From JAVHYG01 sp040390025 (lineage in GTDB: Bacteria; Pseudomonadota; Gammaproteobacteria; Diplorickettsiales; Diplorickettsiaceae), in contig JAZJZD010000009.1 of the NCBI GenBank assembly GCA_040390025.1, forward strand, positions 1 through 64,000: a stretch of DNA of 64,000 nt, read 5' to 3'. Positions within the stretch are counted from its first letter, which is position 1; the number at the start of each line of letters is the position of its first letter. Under the pieces are notes generated by a model. That model saw only the letters and a program-made list of their open reading frames with translations. It made no database searches and was not told the origin of the DNA. A program made the position numbers and the translations under genes. Below are positions 62,995-64,000 of this stretch, in pieces.

Positions 62995-63753
62995 ATGCCC
63001 AGATTAACTAACCGGTGTTTTTTCTATAGTAATTCAGTTAGAAATCGTAAATCTTCTGTTAATCCTCTTCTCTCTAAAATTTGTAGGTTAGATAAATTAT
63101 CGTGTGAAGGAATAAATTATCTAATTCCATTTTTAGAAGGAATTTCACCTTCTGAATTTGAATCGATTGTTGGAACGCTTTTAAAAAAATGTTTTTACAT
63201 TAATCGTTCTTTTTCTGATGCAGTCGATTTCTTGTCAATTTGGTTAGTGAAATCTCCTGAGACGCTTTTGCCGAAATTAAAAAAAAGTGAATTAAAAGAA
63301 TTTTTTTGTAAAACGGAATATGATAAAGATGGTGATGACTGGCCACTCAGTAAATTACTACATGCATTTCTACCTTTCCTTAATAAAAAAAAGTTAACAC
63401 CAGATAAAGTAATGAGTTATTTATTCAATAATTTTTGTTTTTTAGATACGCCGGATATTTTTATTCGGATGATAATTGGCTATGATCAACTTGAGCAGCG
63501 GTTGGCGCAAATTCATGAGCTATTTCACGAAGCGCTTTTAAAGAAAATGGCTTACATATATCGTAAAGGAATCAATCTAGGATATCGCAGTAACGCTTTG
63601 GTAAGGTTTTACAGCCCAAGAAGCTTATCATTACAAGAGCAGACTCAAGATCGCATCACTGCTGGGGTATTTTTAAATAATTGTAAGCAAGATGACAAAT
63701 CCGAACTAAAGTCTTTAGCTTCTTCTCACCCACATAAATTAAAAATTACCTAA
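62995..63753 (+). CDS. ORFan between yhdP and tldD, unknown function
   Basis: 252 residues, no family recognised. Start ATG 62995 behind a strong AAGGAGG. All-helical pattern with short helices (LIPFLEGISPSEFESIVGTL, LLKKCFYINRSFSDAVDFL, LLPKLKKSELKEFF) and a hydrophilic tail ending LASSHPHKLKIT. No signal peptide or membrane segment. Codon use is AT-rich like other ORFans here. Its position between the conserved neighbours yhdP and tldD shows it was added. An effector role is possible but unproved. Confidence 0.65.
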   Translation: MPRLTNRCFFYSNSVRNRKSSVNPLLSKICRLDKLSCEGINYLIPFLEGISPSEFESIVGTLLKKCFYINRSFSDAVDFLSIWLVKSPETLLPKLKKSELKEFFCKTEYDKDGDDWPLSKLLHAFLPFLNKKKLTPDKVMSYLFNNFCFLDTPDIFIRMIIGYDQLEQRLAQIHELFHEALLKKMAYIYRKGINLGYRSNALVRFYSPRSLSLQEQTQDRITAGVFLNNCKQDDKSELKSLASSHPHKLKIT

Positions 63754-63920
63754 TCGTTAGACCGCTTTTAGGATGGTTAAAATAAAAAATTTTATACGAG
63801 AGTCTAAGCTATAAAAATAGAACAGTATATGGTTATAGCAGCTCAATAACTTTTTTAGTGTTACTCTAATGCGTATTAACAAAATTGCATCCTATCCTTA
63901 GCTACGATAGGATTATAATT

Positions 63921-64000
63921 ATGATAAAAAACAATCTTACACTTGCTCGCGAAGCCCTATTAGACCCTGCGGGTCTGACGGAAAACCAATTACAAAGGGT
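63921..64000 (+). CDS. tldD: Metalloprotease TldD, 5' end only
   Basis: The last 80 bp encode MIKNNLTLAREALLDPAGLT then ENQLQR, which fits the N-terminus of TldD (LALAREALLEPAGL-like in relatives). TldD with TldE (PmbA) is a protease that processes small peptides such as microcins and acts on CcdA. It is the expected neighbour of yhdP. The gene leaves the window; no Shine-Dalgarno seen just ahead of the ATG. Confidence 0.65.
   Translation, partial: MIKNNLTLAREALLDPAGLTENQLQR

Overview
The window looks like chromosomal DNA of a low-GC, host-associated gammaproteobacterium of the Legionellales, most likely Coxiellaceae (Rickettsiella/Diplorickettsia-like). This is inferred from protein similarity by eye (FadD, YbeZ/YbeY/CorC, MreBCD, YhdP and a QseB/PmrA-type regulator are all gammaproteobacterial), from AT-rich intergenic DNA full of small palindromic repeats, and from several ORFan genes with eukaryote-like low complexity. 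No database search was run. One 100-N assembly gap lies inside a coding repeat (13321-13420).

Layout. 1-1443: decayed conjugative/integrative element (TrbI and TrbG fragments, a frameshifted tyrosine integrase split by a 108-bp MITE) next to tRNA-Met. 1504-9721: yejM, fis, dsbD, an EamA transporter, parC, pagL. 9929-12764: rpmE, an MFS transporter, an aminotransferase. 13042-13751: hendecad-repeat coiled-coil gene. 13858-19392: uvrB, tRNA-Val, then the thrS-infC-rpmI-rplT translation operon. 19486-22329 (minus): tRNA-Ser, SRP RNA, dnaX, ybaB, recR. 22742-28311: prfC, a degenerate hybrid kinase, a lone minC, fadD. 28497-30629: large ORFan with tyrosine and proline motifs typical of host-directed effectors. 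30736-39343 (minus): two-component pair, then ligA-zipA-smc. 39584-45102: lipoprotein, dut, an ORFan, gabD and an inserted coiled-coil/cysteine-tail gene. 45147-52094 (minus): corC-ybeY-ybeZ-miaB and gatB-gatA-gatC. 52335-54757: mreBCD. 55477-55930: two overlapping small genes. 56160-59488: LPS core/O-antigen genes. 59811-64000: yhdP, an ORFan and the start of tldD.

How it fits together. Most of the window is housekeeping: translation (thrS, infC, rpmI, rplT, rpmE, prfC, gatCAB, miaB, SRP RNA, tRNAs), DNA upkeep (parC, uvrB, dnaX, recR, ligA, smc, fis), cell shape and division (mreBCD, zipA, minC) and the envelope (yejM, pagL, the LPS glycosyltransferases, yhdP). Into this backbone are set single ORFans (28497, 40649, 43636, 62995, and the 55477/55724 pair) and at least three families of palindromic repeats plus two MITE-like elements, some of which reach into genes and supply their stop codons or false start regions. 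The strongest candidates for undescribed biology are the 28497 gene (potential Src-family and Grb2 SH2 ligand motifs beside a polyproline tract), the kinase-dead hybrid regulator at 24361, the 1.8-kb insertion flanked by 149-bp direct repeats between gabD and corC, and an apparent AUU start for mreC.
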